Below, in pieces: positions 6,440 to 7,252 of a DNA stretch of 7,252 nt (the stretch's first letter is position 1; every line of letters begins with the position of its first letter). This DNA comes from Kiritimatiellia bacterium (GTDB taxonomy: Bacteria > Verrucomicrobiota > Kiritimatiellia > RFP12 > UBA1067): NCBI GenBank assembly GCA_017936245.1, contig JAGBFY010000189.1:1-7252 (forward strand). Direction: 5' to 3'. The position numbers were made by a program, and so were the translations under genes. The notes below the pieces were generated by a model that did no database searches, was not told the origin of the DNA, and saw only the letters and a program-made list of their open reading frames with translations.

Positions 6440-7252
6440 ATGAGTGATTTCAAGAAAATATGTGTGCTGATGGGTGGCACATCCAACGAGCGGGAGGTGT
6501 CGCTCGTAAGCGGAAAGAATGTAGCGGAAGCTTTGGCTTCACTTGGCAAATATGAGGTGATTCCGGTTGTTTTGGACAAGGATTCGCTCGAATCCCTGCC
6601 CGAATGCGACGCATGCTTCCTCGCCCTTCATGGAGGCTGGGGCGAGAACGGCGGCGTTCAGGCGATGCTCGATGCGCGGAAGATCCCCTACACGGGACCG
6701 GGAGCCAAATCGTCACGGATTGCGATAGATAAGATACGCTCCAAGATGGTGCTTGAGTTCAACGGACTTCCGACCGCGAAATGGACCCTCGCCTCGCCCG
6801 ACACCCCAGAATCGCCGATGCCGCTTCCTGTGGTTGTGAAGCCACCGTCGGACGGCTCTTCCGTAGGCATATCGAAAGTGTCGAAGCCCGAGGAATGGAA
6901 GAAGGCTCTCGATGACGCGCTTGCGACGCAGCCTGGAAGGAACGAAGTAATAGTGGAGGACTTCATCGACGGACGCGAAATGACTGTCGGAGTCCTTGAG
7001 GGCGTTCCCTTCCCCGTGGTCGAGATTTGCGCGAAGAACGGCTGGTACGGCTACGAGGAGAAGTACGTATCTGACGAAACGACCTATCCCTTCCCTTCCG
7101 ATCCGTTCCTTGCCAAGGTCCAGCAGCTCGCGGTTGATTCGTACCGCGCATTCGACTGCCGCGGAATGGTGCGCATCGATTTCCGAATCGACAAGGACAA
7201 CAACCCGTTCATCCTTGAGCTCAACACCCTTCCGGGCATGACCGAACATTCG
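6440..7252 (+). CDS. ddl: D-alanine--D-alanine ligase (3' end outside window)
   Basis: ATP-grasp enzyme that joins two D-alanines for the peptidoglycan stem peptide, in the cytoplasm. 271 residues are present, the majority of a protein normally near 300-350. Marks: M-G-G-T-S-N-E-R-E-V-S-L at 11-22, with E17 equivalent to Glu15 of E. coli DdlB; H-G-G-W-G-E-N-G-G-V-Q; P-Y-T-G-P-G-A-K-S-S; the D-G-S-S-V-G-I-S-K loop near 138-146; Y-E-E-K-Y-V-S-D-E-T-T-Y with K208 and Y209, where Tyr marks D-Ala rather than D-lactate specificity; and E-L-N-T-L-P-G-M-T-E-H-S at the window end with the metal-binding Glu and Asn. The ATG at 6440 has no ribosome site because the -10 lies 7 bases upstream. An in-frame ATG at 6413 would add 9 residues with no family support and would place the -10 inside the gene. 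The gap to the preceding gene is 53 bases, and the promoter indicates separate transcription. Confidence 0.96.
   Translation, partial: MSDFKKICVLMGGTSNEREVSLVSGKNVAEALASLGKYEVIPVVLDKDSLESLPECDACFLALHGGWGENGGVQAMLDARKIPYTGPGAKSSRIAIDKIRSKMVLEFNGLPTAKWTLASPDTPESPMPLPVVVKPPSDGSSVGISKVSKPEEWKKALDDALATQPGRNEVIVEDFIDGREMTVGVLEGVPFPVVEICAKNGWYGYEEKYVSDETTYPFPSDPFLAKVQQLAVDSYRAFDCRGMVRIDFRIDKDNNPFILELNTLPGMTEHS

Noticed and set aside
1..7252. CRISPR array, tRNA, mobile element or defence system
   Set aside because: No regularly spaced repeats, cloverleaf, transposase or terminal repeats, or recognised defence protein were seen on either strand.

Overview
The window looks like a chromosomal segment from a glycan-degrading, host-associated bacterium. 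I cannot name the species. Secreted family GH29 and clan GH-A hydrolases under a GntR/LacI-type hybrid regulator, plus a free-standing MetH reactivation protein beside metF, would fit a gut member of the Lentisphaerota/Kiritimatiellota/Verrucomicrobia group, but this is inference from gene content and not a placement.

Left half, minus strand (about 4091 down to 1): a compact three-gene unit read right to left. A transcriptional regulator with a GntR-type winged helix and a LacI-type sugar-binding domain (4014-2887) overlaps by 11 bases the GTG start of a secreted GH29 alpha-L-fucosidase (2897-1440). After 46 bases comes a second secreted glycoside hydrolase of clan GH-A (1393 to beyond the left edge). 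Fucose or fucosylated oligosaccharides probably act as the effector. A near-palindromic operator candidate and a -10 element lie just upstream of the regulator.

Middle (about 4092-4829): the 4092-4242 stretch shows nothing recognisable. It is followed by a perfect 8-bp inverted repeat and then a plus-strand coding region (4285-4829) whose frame is broken twice, each time at a run of T (T6 and T9). Removing one T from each run would give one continuous protein of about 180 residues, which I do not recognise.

Right half, plus strand (4846-7252): metF (methylenetetrahydrofolate reductase) and a small protein equivalent to the C-terminal activation domain of cobalamin-dependent methionine synthase overlap by ATGA and form a folate/methionine operon. 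After a 53-base gap comes ddl (D-alanine--D-alanine ligase), cut by the right edge. metF and ddl have closely matching promoters: a perfect TATAAT with an upstream TGn, preceded by a shared 13-base block (11 of 13 identical). The ddl promoter sits so close to its start codon that the transcript should be leaderless or nearly so.

I see no CRISPR array, tRNA, rRNA, insertion sequence, riboswitch or defence system. The points most worth a second look are the twice-shifted T-tract gene and the shared promoter block.
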